A DNA stretch of 64,000 bases from Sphingobacteriaceae bacterium (GTDB taxonomy: Bacteria; Bacteroidota; Bacteroidia; Sphingobacteriales; Sphingobacteriaceae): contig JACMJM010000044.1 in the NCBI GenBank assembly GCA_014380615.1, positions 124,001 to 188,000 of the forward strand, given 5' to 3'. Numbering within the stretch: the stretch's first letter is position 1; each line of letters starts with the position of its first letter. Shown piece by piece: positions 1 to 8,654 of this stretch. A program made the translations under genes and the position numbers. The notes beneath the pieces are model-generated. The model had not been told where the DNA came from. It searched no databases and was given only the letters and a program-made list of their open reading frames with translations.

Positions 1-2
1 CA

Positions 3-1478
3 AATTACACGCCTCAAAACGAAGCCTGGCCCGGATGGTTATTTTATGCCGCGGTACATTTTACACCTAACAACACATTCTGGACAGATTTCAGCAAACT
101 GAATAACTATGTGGCACGGGTGCAATCGTTTATGCAAAAGGGACAGCCGAACAACGACATATTGTTGTACCTGCCCATCTACGATACGTACGCCACACCT
201 GGCAGATCTCTACTCCAGCATTTCGATGGTATAAGCCATGGTTTTGCAGGCACCAGTTTGGAAGAAAGTGCCCGGTTTTTACACACCAAAGGGCATAGCT
301 TCGACTTCATTTCTGATAATCAGATCTTGAATACTACTGCCGAGAACGGAACCATTCAAACCGGGGGCGTTTCTTATAAAACGATAGTTGTACCCCAAAC
401 CAAATTTATCCCCTTAGCAACTTTGCAAAAGTTGATTTCGCTTGCTCAAAGCGGCGCAACGATTGTATTTTACAAAAGCACTCCCGCCGATGTTCCCGGT
501 TTAGGTAACCTGGAGCAAAAACAGGTTGAATTCAAAAAAATCCTGTCGGGTTTAAACTTCTCGGCTACAAAGAAGGCAGCGGTAGGCTCGGGCAGCGTTT
601 TAATTGCTGATGATTTGGACAAAACATTAAGCTCAATAGGTGTTAAGCGTGAAGTATTAGTGGATCAGGGTGTGCAGGTTATTCGTCGCAGTTATGAAAA
701 AGGCTATTACTACTTCATCGTAAATTCGGGTACAAAAGACCTTAATGATTGGCTGCCATTACAAGTAAACGCATCTTCAGTAGCCTTGTTTAATCCTATG
801 ACTGAGAAAACGGGCTATGGCAGTATTCGCAAAAGCAATGGTGGTACAGAAATCTATCTTCAGCTGGCGAAAGGAGAGAGCATTATTTTAGAAACCTCAG
901 ATAATATTATTACAGGAAGCCCTTATCCGTATAAAACCGCTGCCGGTCCGGCTCAGTCCATCGGCGGAGAGTGGCGCGTTATTTTTACAAACGGCGGCCC
1001 CTCGTTACCAGCTGCGGTTAACATATCGAAGCTGGAGTCATGGACAAATTTTGCGTCGGAAGGGGTGAAAGATTTCTCAGGAACCGCCACTTACACTACT
1101 ACTTTCAAACGGCCAAAAGGCAAAGCCTCCAACTGGTTATTAAATCTGGGCGAGGTTCAGGAAAGCGCTAAGGTTATACTAAACGGTGAAGAAATAGGAA
1201 CTGTTATTGGCCCGGTTTATCAGCTCGAAATTCCGGTTGCGAAAATAAAAAGGTTAAACACGCTGGTGATTGCCGTTTCTAATTCGATGGCTAACAGAGC
1301 TGCTTATCTTGATCGTAATACTATTTACTGGAAGAAATTTTACAATACCAATATGCCGGCAAGGCTGGGGGCCAACAGGGGCGCTGACGGACTTTTTACC
1401 GCAGCTAAATGGCAGCCCCGGGCATCGGGCTTGATCGGGCCGGTAACGCTAACGCCTTTAAAGATTGTTAAACCCTAA
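3..1478 (+). CDS. GH106-type glycosidase (alpha-L-rhamnosidase-like), C-terminal part, 5' end outside window
   Basis: The reading frame is open from the first bases of the window, so the N-terminus and signal peptide are missing; about 491 residues remain. An in-frame GTG at 111 is not a convincing start because the frame before it is coding-like (WPGW, TPNNTFW). Recognisable parts are a catalytic-region end (YLPIYDTY, FDFISDNQIL) and a C-terminal beta-sandwich with SWT, FSGTATYTT, LNLGEVQESAKV, NSMANRAAYLDR and SGLIGPVTLTP. These are typical of the large secreted GH106 rhamnosidases of Bacteroidota, which remove terminal alpha-L-rhamnose from plant pectin or gum side chains. It sits upstream of GH115, GH43-like and GH2 genes on the same strand, consistent with one polysaccharide-degradation locus. 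Family call is fairly sure; substrate is inference. Confidence 0.8.
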   Translation, partial: NYTPQNEAWPGWLFYAAVHFTPNNTFWTDFSKLNNYVARVQSFMQKGQPNNDILLYLPIYDTYATPGRSLLQHFDGISHGFAGTSLEESARFLHTKGHSFDFISDNQILNTTAENGTIQTGGVSYKTIVVPQTKFIPLATLQKLISLAQSGATIVFYKSTPADVPGLGNLEQKQVEFKKILSGLNFSATKKAAVGSGSVLIADDLDKTLSSIGVKREVLVDQGVQVIRRSYEKGYYYFIVNSGTKDLNDWLPLQVNASSVALFNPMTEKTGYGSIRKSNGGTEIYLQLAKGESIILETSDNIITGSPYPYKTAAGPAQSIGGEWRVIFTNGGPSLPAAVNISKLESWTNFASEGVKDFSGTATYTTTFKRPKGKASNWLLNLGEVQESAKVILNGEEIGTVIGPVYQLEIPVAKIKRLNTLVIAVSNSMANRAAYLDRNTIYWKKFYNTNMPARLGANRGADGLFTAAKWQPRASGLIGPVTLTPLKIVKP

Positions 1479-1486
1479 AGATGTAA

Positions 1487-1517
1487 ACGCAGACAGCGTT
1501 CAAAACGCTGTCTGCGT
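1487..1517 (+). terminator. Perfect 14-bp hairpin after the GH106-type gene
   Basis: A 14-bp arm (1487-1500) and its exact reverse complement (1504-1517) are separated by a 3-nt loop, nine bases after the stop codon. No U-tract follows. A second, overlapping 7-bp hairpin uses bases 1515-1535 (CGTTATG ... CATAACG). It may stop transcription or protect the 3' end of the upstream mRNA. The call as terminator is tentative because of the missing U-tract. Confidence 0.5.
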
Positions 1518-1610
1518 TATGCGGGCCCCATAACGCAAACGCCGTTAAAAGCGATTAAAACCAAACCATGTTCAATAAAAATGTTATTAAAGCGATAATC
1601 CACCTAAACT

Positions 1611-1628
1611 CCTCTCCTTCAGGAGAGG
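1611..1628. repeat. CCTCTCC-TTCA-GGAGAGG palindrome, probable dispersed intergenic repeat
   Basis: A perfect 7-bp inverted repeat with loop TTCA is followed by a G-rich stretch ending in GCGGGTGAGGCC. From memory, similar CCTCTCC...GGAGAGGG...GGTGAGGC sequences are scattered between genes of many Bacteroidota. Only one copy is visible in this window, so the dispersed nature is established knowledge rather than something seen here. It lies between the GH106-type and GH115 genes and probably splits them into separate transcripts or sits in the GH115 leader. Confidence 0.5.
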
Positions 1629-1688
1629 GTGTGTCTGCCCTGTGCGCAAATGCGGGTGAGGCCCTTTAAACCACACGCAACCCTCAAG

Positions 1689-4637
1689 ATGAAGAAACTT
1701 CAATTTGGCCTCATACTGATTTACTGCTCTTTCTGTTCAATAGCAGAGGCCCAAATCGCTGCGGCCAGATTGATCGTGTCTGATAAACCTGTTGCCGGGT
1801 CTTTTCCTCTGGTTAGCAATGGAAAAGCATCGGCCATTTACACCGATCCGGCAGATGCAGAGGTGGTGCGGATTGCGGCAAACGCTTTTAAAGATGATGT
1901 GAAATTGGTTACCGGAATTGCTTCTTTAACGAGTTCTTCAGCTATCCCTTCTCAGCAAATTTTGATCGGAACCATAGGTAAATCTAAATTGATAGATCGG
2001 CTTATCTCTTCTAAAAAGCTGAATGCTGATCATCTGAAAGGTAAGTGGGAAACATTTAGTATCTCGGTAGTCAACAATCCTGCGGCTAACATTAATCAAG
2101 CTTTAGTTATTGCAGGAAGCGATCCTCGCGGTACGGCTTTTGGGGTATTCGAATTATCTAAACTGATCGGTGTATCACCATTCTACTGGTGGGCCGATTT
2201 GAATCCCAAACTGCAACAGGAAATTCATATATCCGGAAATTTTGTGTCAAACTCCCCCTCCGTTAAATACCGCGGGATCTTTTTAAACGATGAAGATTGG
2301 GGGCTGCAACCCTGGGCCGCAAAAACCTTCGAACCCGAAACCGGTGATATTGGCCCTAAAACCTACGCAAAGATCTTCGAACTGTTGCTTCGACTCAAAG
2401 CAAATCTTATCTGGCCGGCAATGCACCCCAGCACCAAAGCATTTTACCATTATCCCGGGAATAAAAAAGTAGCCGCCGATTATGCTATCGTGGTAGGCTC
2501 CTCTCATGCCGAACCCATGCTTCGCAACAACGTAGGTGAATGGGATAAGAGCATGGGTGATTTTAACTACATCACTAATAAAGAAAAGATTTACAATTAC
2601 TGGGAATCGCGGGTTAAAGAAAGTAAGGGAAACGACGCTGTTTATACTCTTGGAATGCGGGGAGTGCACGACAGCGGGATGGAGGGTGTAAAAAGTGTAA
2701 AGGAAGCAGTGCCTCTGCTCGAAAAGATTATCGAAGAGCAGCGTGATATGTTGAAAAAGCACGTTAATTCGAACGTAGGCGCAATTCCCCAGGTATTTAC
2801 TGTTTACAAAGAAGTACTTGAGATTTACGACAGTAATATCAAGCTCCCAGATGATGTAACTGTGGTTTGGCCGGATGATAATTACGGGTATATCCAACGA
2901 TTAAACAACGAGAAAGAGAACAAACGCTCAGGCGGATCGGGCGTTTATTACCATGCTTCGTACTGGGGCCGCCCGCATGATTATCTGTGGTTGAGTTCAA
3001 CCCATCCGGGGCTGATCAGGGAGGAAATGATGAAAGCATATCAAACCAAATCAGACCGGCTTTGGGTGCTCAATGTGGGAGATATCAAGCCGTTGGAATA
3101 TAATATCCAGCTATTTATGGATATGGCCTATCGGGCCGAACCTTTCAAGGAAAGCTCGTATACAAAAGCTCATCTGCGAAATTGGGTGTCAGATTTGTTT
3201 GGTTCCGGAAAGGCTGAGCGGATAACCAACGTTCTTTGGAACTATTACCAGCTTGCTTTTGAGCGGAGGCCCGAATTTATGGGATGGAGCCAGACAGAAC
3301 CAACCACTCAGACTAAATATTCTGATTACAATCATTTTTACTATGGCGATGAAGCGCAGCAACGTATTGATAGTTACGAAAAGCTGGTAGCTGAGGTTAA
3401 AAATCTGCGTCCCCTGATAAACGCAAAGGATGCGGATGCTTTTTATCAATTGGTGTATTATCAAGTTGTTGGTGCATCTTTAATAAATAAAAAATTCCTT
3501 TACAGGGATAAAGCATTCCTCTACGCTAAGCAACATCGCGCGAGCGCATCAGACTATGCTATTCTGTCTAAACAAGCTTACGATGACATTGTAAAAGAGA
3601 CCGAATACTACAACAATCAGCTGGCGAACGGCAAATGGAAACATATGATGTCTATGGAACCACGAGGATTGCCGGTTTATAAAGCACCAGTCTTGCCGGA
3701 GATATCCGTTAATAAGTCCGAAGCCTGGGCTATAGCCCCTGAAGGCTTTGTTACTAAAGACTCATCGCTTACCCCTGGCAATGCGCAGTTTTCATTGCCG
3801 GCTTTTAATCGCAATAGCGATAAGCGCTATTTTGTTGATCTATTTTTAACTGATGATAAGCCTGTAAAGTGGATAAGCCAAAAAGATGACTGGATAAAAC
3901 TTTCACAAACCTCAGGAACCTTAACTCCTGCGTCTGGTAAGCGCGACACGAGGATTTGGGTAAGTATCGACTGGGCTAAGATTCCAAGAACTGGAAGGAA
4001 AAATGGTAAAATCAATTTTAGTGCGGATGGAAAAAAAGCAGAGCTAAATATAGGCGCCAATAATTCGATCCCAACGGGCTTAACAGGTTTTAAAGGTTTT
4101 GTAGAAGACAACGGGTACGTTGCTATAAATGCTTCAAATTTTAACCGCGGCAGCAAAATGAAAAATCTTAGCTGGTCGGTAATTGATGGATTGGGACATA
4201 CCGGAAAAGCGGTAATGGCTGTGCCGCTCGAAGGTGCTCAGGTTCCATTGCTCGAAAAGCCCGAAACATTAAAAACAAGTTCGGCCTTGGTGGAATACGA
4301 TTTTTATTCGGTAAGCCCCGGTGATGCTGTACTATACGTCTACACCTTGCCTACCCATCCTTTAAATACAGACTATAAAATGCGTTATGCTGTTTCGGTT
4401 GATAAGGGGCCGGTTAAAATTGTCGACTTCAAAACCGTAGGGCGAACGGAAGAGTGGAAGCAAAATGTGCTTCGGAATAGTGCTATTCGTAGAATTGATA
4501 TCCCCGCACTTAATCCAGGTAAGCATACGTTGCAAATTTATATGATAGATGCGGGAGTGATTCTGGATAGGATTGTTATTGACTTTGGCGGTTATAAGAA
4601 GGCATACAGTGCGGTGTCCGAAACAAAAAATAAATAG
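1689..4637 (+). CDS. Glycoside hydrolase family 115 (alpha-glucuronidase), secreted
   Basis: GH115 enzymes cut alpha-1,2-linked (4-O-methyl)glucuronic acid from xylan or related glucuronic-acid-bearing polymers. The 982-residue protein begins with a Sec signal (MKKLQFGLILIYCSFC ... AEAQ). It has an N-terminal alpha/beta domain ('GSDPRGTAFGVFELS', 'SPFYWWADLNP'), the large catalytic barrel with 'LLRLKANLIWPAMHP', 'YYHASYWGRPHDYLW' and 'WVLNVGDIKPLEYN', and a C-terminal beta-sandwich extension. An upstream in-frame ATG at 1629 would add 20 residues before the signal and overlap a palindromic repeat, so the ATG at 1689 was chosen. The GH43-like gene follows after 7 bp, so the two are surely co-transcribed. 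Family call is strong; the exact polymer is unknown. Confidence 0.9.
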   Translation: MKKLQFGLILIYCSFCSIAEAQIAAARLIVSDKPVAGSFPLVSNGKASAIYTDPADAEVVRIAANAFKDDVKLVTGIASLTSSSAIPSQQILIGTIGKSKLIDRLISSKKLNADHLKGKWETFSISVVNNPAANINQALVIAGSDPRGTAFGVFELSKLIGVSPFYWWADLNPKLQQEIHISGNFVSNSPSVKYRGIFLNDEDWGLQPWAAKTFEPETGDIGPKTYAKIFELLLRLKANLIWPAMHPSTKAFYHYPGNKKVAADYAIVVGSSHAEPMLRNNVGEWDKSMGDFNYITNKEKIYNYWESRVKESKGNDAVYTLGMRGVHDSGMEGVKSVKEAVPLLEKIIEEQRDMLKKHVNSNVGAIPQVFTVYKEVLEIYDSNIKLPDDVTVVWPDDNYGYIQRLNNEKENKRSGGSGVYYHASYWGRPHDYLWLSSTHPGLIREEMMKAYQTKSDRLWVLNVGDIKPLEYNIQLFMDMAYRAEPFKESSYTKAHLRNWVSDLFGSGKAERITNVLWNYYQLAFERRPEFMGWSQTEPTTQTKYSDYNHFYYGDEAQQRIDSYEKLVAEVKNLRPLINAKDADAFYQLVYYQVVGASLINKKFLYRDKAFLYAKQHRASASDYAILSKQAYDDIVKETEYYNNQLANGKWKHMMSMEPRGLPVYKAPVLPEISVNKSEAWAIAPEGFVTKDSSLTPGNAQFSLPAFNRNSDKRYFVDLFLTDDKPVKWISQKDDWIKLSQTSGTLTPASGKRDTRIWVSIDWAKIPRTGRKNGKINFSADGKKAELNIGANNSIPTGLTGFKGFVEDNGYVAINASNFNRGSKMKNLSWSVIDGLGHTGKAVMAVPLEGAQVPLLEKPETLKTSSALVEYDFYSVSPGDAVLYVYTLPTHPLNTDYKMRYAVSVDKGPVKIVDFKTVGRTEEWKQNVLRNSAIRRIDIPALNPGKHTLQIYMIDAGVILDRIVIDFGGYKKAYSAVSETKNK

Positions 4638-4644
4638 GCAGTAG

Positions 4645-5655
4645 ATGAGGAGAATATTTATAGCAGTATTTCTGATGGCGTTTTTTGTGCCAGTGTCGCG
4701 GCTGCTTGCTCAAAAGAAGAACGGAAAACTAGCAGATAAACCGCTTTTCCGCGATCCTATATTCGATGGAGCTGCCGACCCTGTTATTGTATGGAATAAA
4801 AAAGAGAAAAAGTGGTTCATGTTTTACACCAACCGCCGTGCGAATGCCGCAAATGAAACCGGTTTAACCTGGGTACATGGAACCCGAATCGGCATAGCCG
4901 AATCAAAGGATGGCGCAAAATGGAAATACCGCGATACCGCTAACATTAATTACCGGCCAACTAAAGATTATACCCATTGGGCGCCCGACGTGTTCGAACA
5001 TGATGGCACTTATCACATGTATCTTACTTATGTTCCCGGAATATTTACAGACTGGAACCATCCAAGGCAGATTTTACATTTAACCAGTAAAGATCTCCTT
5101 AACTGGGATTACAAATCAACACTAAAACTTATTAACGATAAAGTAATAGATGCCAGCGTTTACCAACTGCCTGATGGCACATGGCGCTTATGGTACAATA
5201 ATGAAAGGGATAGCAAATCCATCTATTATGCGGATAGTAAGGACCTCGAAAATTGGGATTTAAAAGGAAAAGCCGTGGGCGACAGGGGTGGCGAAGGACC
5301 AAAAATTTTCAGATGGAAAGATAAATACTGGATGTTGGTGGACAACTGGGCAGGAATGGGGCTTTATTATTCGGATGATCTGACCAACTGGACAAAACAA
5401 CCGAAACGAATTTTGGAAGAACCCGGTAAAGGCGCCGAAGACCAGGCAATCGGGGGACACGCAGATGTGGTTGTAAATGGCGATCGGGCTTATGTGTTTT
5501 ATTTTACCCATCCCGGCAGGACAACGAAAAATGCACCCGACGGTACCGAAACCAGGCGAAGTTTAATACAGCTTGCCGAATTGGAATACAAAGATGGTGT
5601 TATCTTTACAAACAGAGATAAACCAGTATATATCAATTTAAAGAAGAAAAAATAA
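4645..5655 (+). CDS. GH43-like five-bladed beta-propeller glycosidase, secreted
   Basis: A 336-residue exported protein with signal peptide ending at LLAQ. Repeated propeller-blade sequences of the GH32/43/62/68 type are visible: 'DGAADPVIVWNKKEKKWFMF', 'WAPDVFEHDGTYHMYL', 'DASVYQLPDGTWRLWY' and 'GGHADVVVNGDRAYVFYF'. The Asp of 'AADP', the Asp of 'APDVF' and a later acidic residue are candidates for the family's three catalytic carboxylates. Family members remove arabinose, xylose or galactose units. It lies 7 bp after GH115 and 26 bp before GH2, so it probably works with them on the same polysaccharide. The exact GH subfamily cannot be decided by eye; other five-bladed families (for example GH117-like) are possible. 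Confidence 0.75.
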   Translation: MRRIFIAVFLMAFFVPVSRLLAQKKNGKLADKPLFRDPIFDGAADPVIVWNKKEKKWFMFYTNRRANAANETGLTWVHGTRIGIAESKDGAKWKYRDTANINYRPTKDYTHWAPDVFEHDGTYHMYLTYVPGIFTDWNHPRQILHLTSKDLLNWDYKSTLKLINDKVIDASVYQLPDGTWRLWYNNERDSKSIYYADSKDLENWDLKGKAVGDRGGEGPKIFRWKDKYWMLVDNWAGMGLYYSDDLTNWTKQPKRILEEPGKGAEDQAIGGHADVVVNGDRAYVFYFTHPGRTTKNAPDGTETRRSLIQLAELEYKDGVIFTNRDKPVYINLKKKK

Positions 5656-5681
5656 TAACACTTATACTCAATTACATAATC

Positions 5682-8549
5682 ATGAATTTAAAAGCGGGAA
5701 TTTTTACAATCGGGTTCTCAATCTTCGCGGCAGTGCAGCTTTTTGCGCAGCCTGGTACCACTAAACAAATAAAATATCTCTCTGGTAAGGACAATGAAAA
5801 CACGGTTAACTGGGACTTTTGGGTAACCGGCGGCCGTAAGAGCGCAGTGTGGTCCAAAATACCGGTGCCTTCACATTGGGAGCAGCAGGGTTTCGGAGAG
5901 TATAATTATGGCCGTGATTACGTAACTTATGGAAAGAACTTTCGTTTTGCGGATGAAAAAGGCATTTACCGTCACAGCTTCAATGTACCTGCAAGCTGGC
6001 AGGGAAAAGATGTATCTATCGTGTTCGAAGGATCGATGACTGATACGGAGCTGAAGATTAACGGTAAATTCGCAGGCCCGATTCATCAGGGCTCGTTCTA
6101 TCGGTTTAAATACAATATCAGTGATAAACTGAAATATGGTCGTGCAAATCAGCTTGAAGCCGTAGTGAGTAAGATGTCTGCTGATAATTCTGTAAACAAT
6201 GCGGAGCGTTTGGCCGATTACTGGGTTTTTGGTGGGATTTTCCGCCCGGTGTATCTGGAAGCGGTTCCTAAAGAGCACATCTCATGGACAGCCATCGACG
6301 CTAAAGCAGACGGCTCATTCAGGATGAATGTACATCTCAAAAACGCCCAGGCGGGGCGAGATATCGTTGCTGATATTGTGGATTCAAAGGGAAGAATTGT
6401 AGCTACTGCGAAAGGGAAAACCACAGGCAGGGATACCATGGTTCAACTGAGAACATCTGTTCAAAACCCTTTATTGTGGACAGCTGAAACACCGAACCGT
6501 TATCAGGCTAATGTCTACATAAAAAGCGCCGGAAAAAACGTCTACCGTACTTCCGAAAAGTTCGGTTTCAGAACCATCGAGATCAGAAAACAGGATGGCA
6601 TCTATGTAAACGGTACAAAAATTAAAATGAAAGGTGTGAACCGTCATGTGTGGTGGCCCGAAACAGGTCGGTCGGTGAATGCTCGTATAGATTTGGATGA
6701 TGTGAAGCTGATTAAGAAGATGAATATGAACGCGGTTCGCTGCTCGCACTATCCTCCCGATAAAACTTTCCTGAATTACTGCGATTCATTGGGTTTATAT
6801 GTATTAGATGAGTTAGCCGGATGGCAAAAAGCGTATAGCACTAAAGCCGGAGTTCCTCTGGTAAAAGAGATGGTGATCCGCGACGCGAATCACCCTTCAA
6901 TTATATTCTGGAGCAACGGTAATGAGGGCGGTCATAATTTCGATCTTGATGATGATTATGGTAAATACGATCTATCCAATCGTCCGGTGATTCACGGTCA
7001 CCACAAGCCTGGAAATGCTTTCAATGGAATCGACGCAAACCACTACGAGGATTATTACAGTACTCAGAAAATACTTGCCGATACCAATATCTATATGGTT
7101 ACCGAGTTCCTTCATGCCCAGGATGACGGCGGAGCAGCCGCTTCGCTGTACGACATGTGGAACTTGCATTGGAACGCACCTAAAGGTGGCGGTGGTTTCA
7201 TCTGGGATCTGGCCGACGAAGGTATTGTACGTACCGATCAGAATAATATTATAGATGTAAACGGTGTAAACGCACCCGATGGAATTGTTGGTCCGCACCG
7301 TCAAAAAGAAGGAAGCTTTTATGCTATTCGCGAAATCTTCTCACCGATAAGAATAGAGGTAAAAGATCTTCCGGCAGATTTTAACGGACAAATACCGGTA
7401 GAGAACCGTTATCATTTTACCAATCTTAATCAGTGTACCTTTAAATGGGAGCTGTTAAATTTCAAGAACCGCGATCAATCAGGCAGTGGTTATACTTCGG
7501 TTAAGCAAGGCAATGCCATCGCCCCTTCTATAGCTCCGGTAGCTAAGGGCGCAATAAACCTGAATCTCCCTGCCGACTGGAGGAATTATGACGCTGTTGC
7601 ACTATCAGCGTACGATCCTCATAAAAATGAAGTGTACAGATGGGTTTGGAAAGCTAAAACGAATACTCAATTACTGCAAAAGTCACTTTCGATTACTGGT
7701 ACTCCCAGCGTAACTACAACAGAAACAGATAGTTTGCTAACTATGAAAGCCGCCGGAATTACGGTGAATCTTAGTAAGCAAACTGGTAAACTAGTGAGTT
7801 TGGCTAATGAAAGCAGTGCTGCTTTAGCATTTAACAACGGACCTGTTTTGGTTAGTGGTACTGCAAACTTCACGGGCTTAAAGCACTCGAAAGAAGGCGA
7901 TAGTTATGTGGTAGAATCATCTTACACAGGTGATATGAAATATGTTCGCTGGAAAATGAATCCGAGCGGATGGCTGGAAATGACTTACGAATATGCGGTG
8001 AACGGCGATTATCAGTTTGCTGGCGTGAGCTTCGATTATCCGGAGAATTATGTTCTAGGGGCTAAGTGGTTAGGAAAAGGCCCAAGCCGGGTTTGGAAAA
8101 ACCGTTTGCATGGCGCAACGCTTAATGTTTGGGAAAACAGGTACAATAATACTCAAACCGGAAGTGCTCCATGGATCTATCCTGAGTTTAAAGGATACTT
8201 CTCTGAGATTGTATGGATGGAACTGAATACCGTTCAGGGAAAATTCACCGTGGCTTCTCCTGATAATGATATGTTTGTGCGTCTGTTTGATTTCTATGGA
8301 TTAACCGGTCCTGTTTCATATCCTTTGCTTCCAACCGGGGATTTATCTTTTCTCGATGCCATTCCGGCCATGGGTAGTAAACTGGCACTTGGTATAAGCC
8401 CTAATGCAAGCAGGCTGGGCCCCTTGGGCGAACTCAATCATTTAAACGGAACAAAGAAAAGAACCTTATACTTCTACTTTGGCCTACCTAAACCAAATGA
8501 TGATAATAAGCAGTTCACGATGCCGAAGGAAAATATTTTGACGGATTAA
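5682..8549 (+). CDS. Glycoside hydrolase family 2 (beta-galactosidase/beta-glucuronidase type), secreted
   Basis: A 955-residue exported enzyme (signal peptide to about residue 22, LFAQ). It shows the GH2 order: sugar-binding jelly roll ('IPVSHWE'-like IPVPSHWEQQGFG, 'YRHSFNVP'), immunoglobulin-like domain, then the catalytic barrel with 'MKGVNRHVWWPETG', 'MNAVRCSHYPPD' and 'HPSIIFWSNGNEGG'. Glu415 in GNEGG is the expected acid/base and Glu475 in VTEFLH the expected nucleophile. A C-terminal domain of about 350 residues resembles the beta-galactosidase small-chain region. It is the last gene of the glycosidase operon and is followed by a strong terminator. Family is certain; the sugar cleaved (galactose, glucuronic or galacturonic acid) is not visible. 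Confidence 0.88.
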   Translation: MNLKAGIFTIGFSIFAAVQLFAQPGTTKQIKYLSGKDNENTVNWDFWVTGGRKSAVWSKIPVPSHWEQQGFGEYNYGRDYVTYGKNFRFADEKGIYRHSFNVPASWQGKDVSIVFEGSMTDTELKINGKFAGPIHQGSFYRFKYNISDKLKYGRANQLEAVVSKMSADNSVNNAERLADYWVFGGIFRPVYLEAVPKEHISWTAIDAKADGSFRMNVHLKNAQAGRDIVADIVDSKGRIVATAKGKTTGRDTMVQLRTSVQNPLLWTAETPNRYQANVYIKSAGKNVYRTSEKFGFRTIEIRKQDGIYVNGTKIKMKGVNRHVWWPETGRSVNARIDLDDVKLIKKMNMNAVRCSHYPPDKTFLNYCDSLGLYVLDELAGWQKAYSTKAGVPLVKEMVIRDANHPSIIFWSNGNEGGHNFDLDDDYGKYDLSNRPVIHGHHKPGNAFNGIDANHYEDYYSTQKILADTNIYMVTEFLHAQDDGGAAASLYDMWNLHWNAPKGGGGFIWDLADEGIVRTDQNNIIDVNGVNAPDGIVGPHRQKEGSFYAIREIFSPIRIEVKDLPADFNGQIPVENRYHFTNLNQCTFKWELLNFKNRDQSGSGYTSVKQGNAIAPSIAPVAKGAINLNLPADWRNYDAVALSAYDPHKNEVYRWVWKAKTNTQLLQKSLSITGTPSVTTTETDSLLTMKAAGITVNLSKQTGKLVSLANESSAALAFNNGPVLVSGTANFTGLKHSKEGDSYVVESSYTGDMKYVRWKMNPSGWLEMTYEYAVNGDYQFAGVSFDYPENYVLGAKWLGKGPSRVWKNRLHGATLNVWENRYNNTQTGSAPWIYPEFKGYFSEIVWMELNTVQGKFTVASPDNDMFVRLFDFYGLTGPVSYPLLPTGDLSFLDAIPAMGSKLALGISPNASRLGPLGELNHLNGTKKRTLYFYFGLPKPNDDNKQFTMPKENILTD

Positions 8550-8560
8550 GAGGGGTCAAA

Positions 8561-8603
8561 GAAAAGGGAAGGGAGTCATAGATGGCTCCCTTCTCTTTTT
8601 TCT
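8561..8603. terminator. Rho-independent terminator between GH2 and GH3-family genes
   Basis: A long hairpin pairs roughly 8564-8578 with 8583-8597 around the loop TAGA (core GAAGGGAG / CTCCCTTC) and is followed by TTTTTT on the plus strand. The purine-rich left arm gives a pyrimidine-rich tail on the minus strand too, so it can also serve the convergent gene. It closes the glycosidase operon. Confidence 0.85.
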
Positions 8604-8654
8604 GCTCTTTTTTGCTCTTCGGAATTACAACTCCAAAGAGCAAGTAACGAACGA

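Noticed and set aside
1629-1688. Upstream start of the GH115 gene
   Set aside because: The extra 20 residues come from the intergenic repeat and would bury the signal peptide.
2283-2897. 204-codon minus-strand frame inside the GH115 gene
   Set aside because: It is fully antisense to a well-conserved enzyme, has no signal, domain or promoter, and reads like the complement of coding sequence.
8612-8643. Hairpin TTGCTCTT...AAGAGCAA as second terminator near the GH3-family gene
   Set aside because: The stem is real, but there is no U-tract on either side in the proper place, and the strong hairpin at 8561-8603 already serves.
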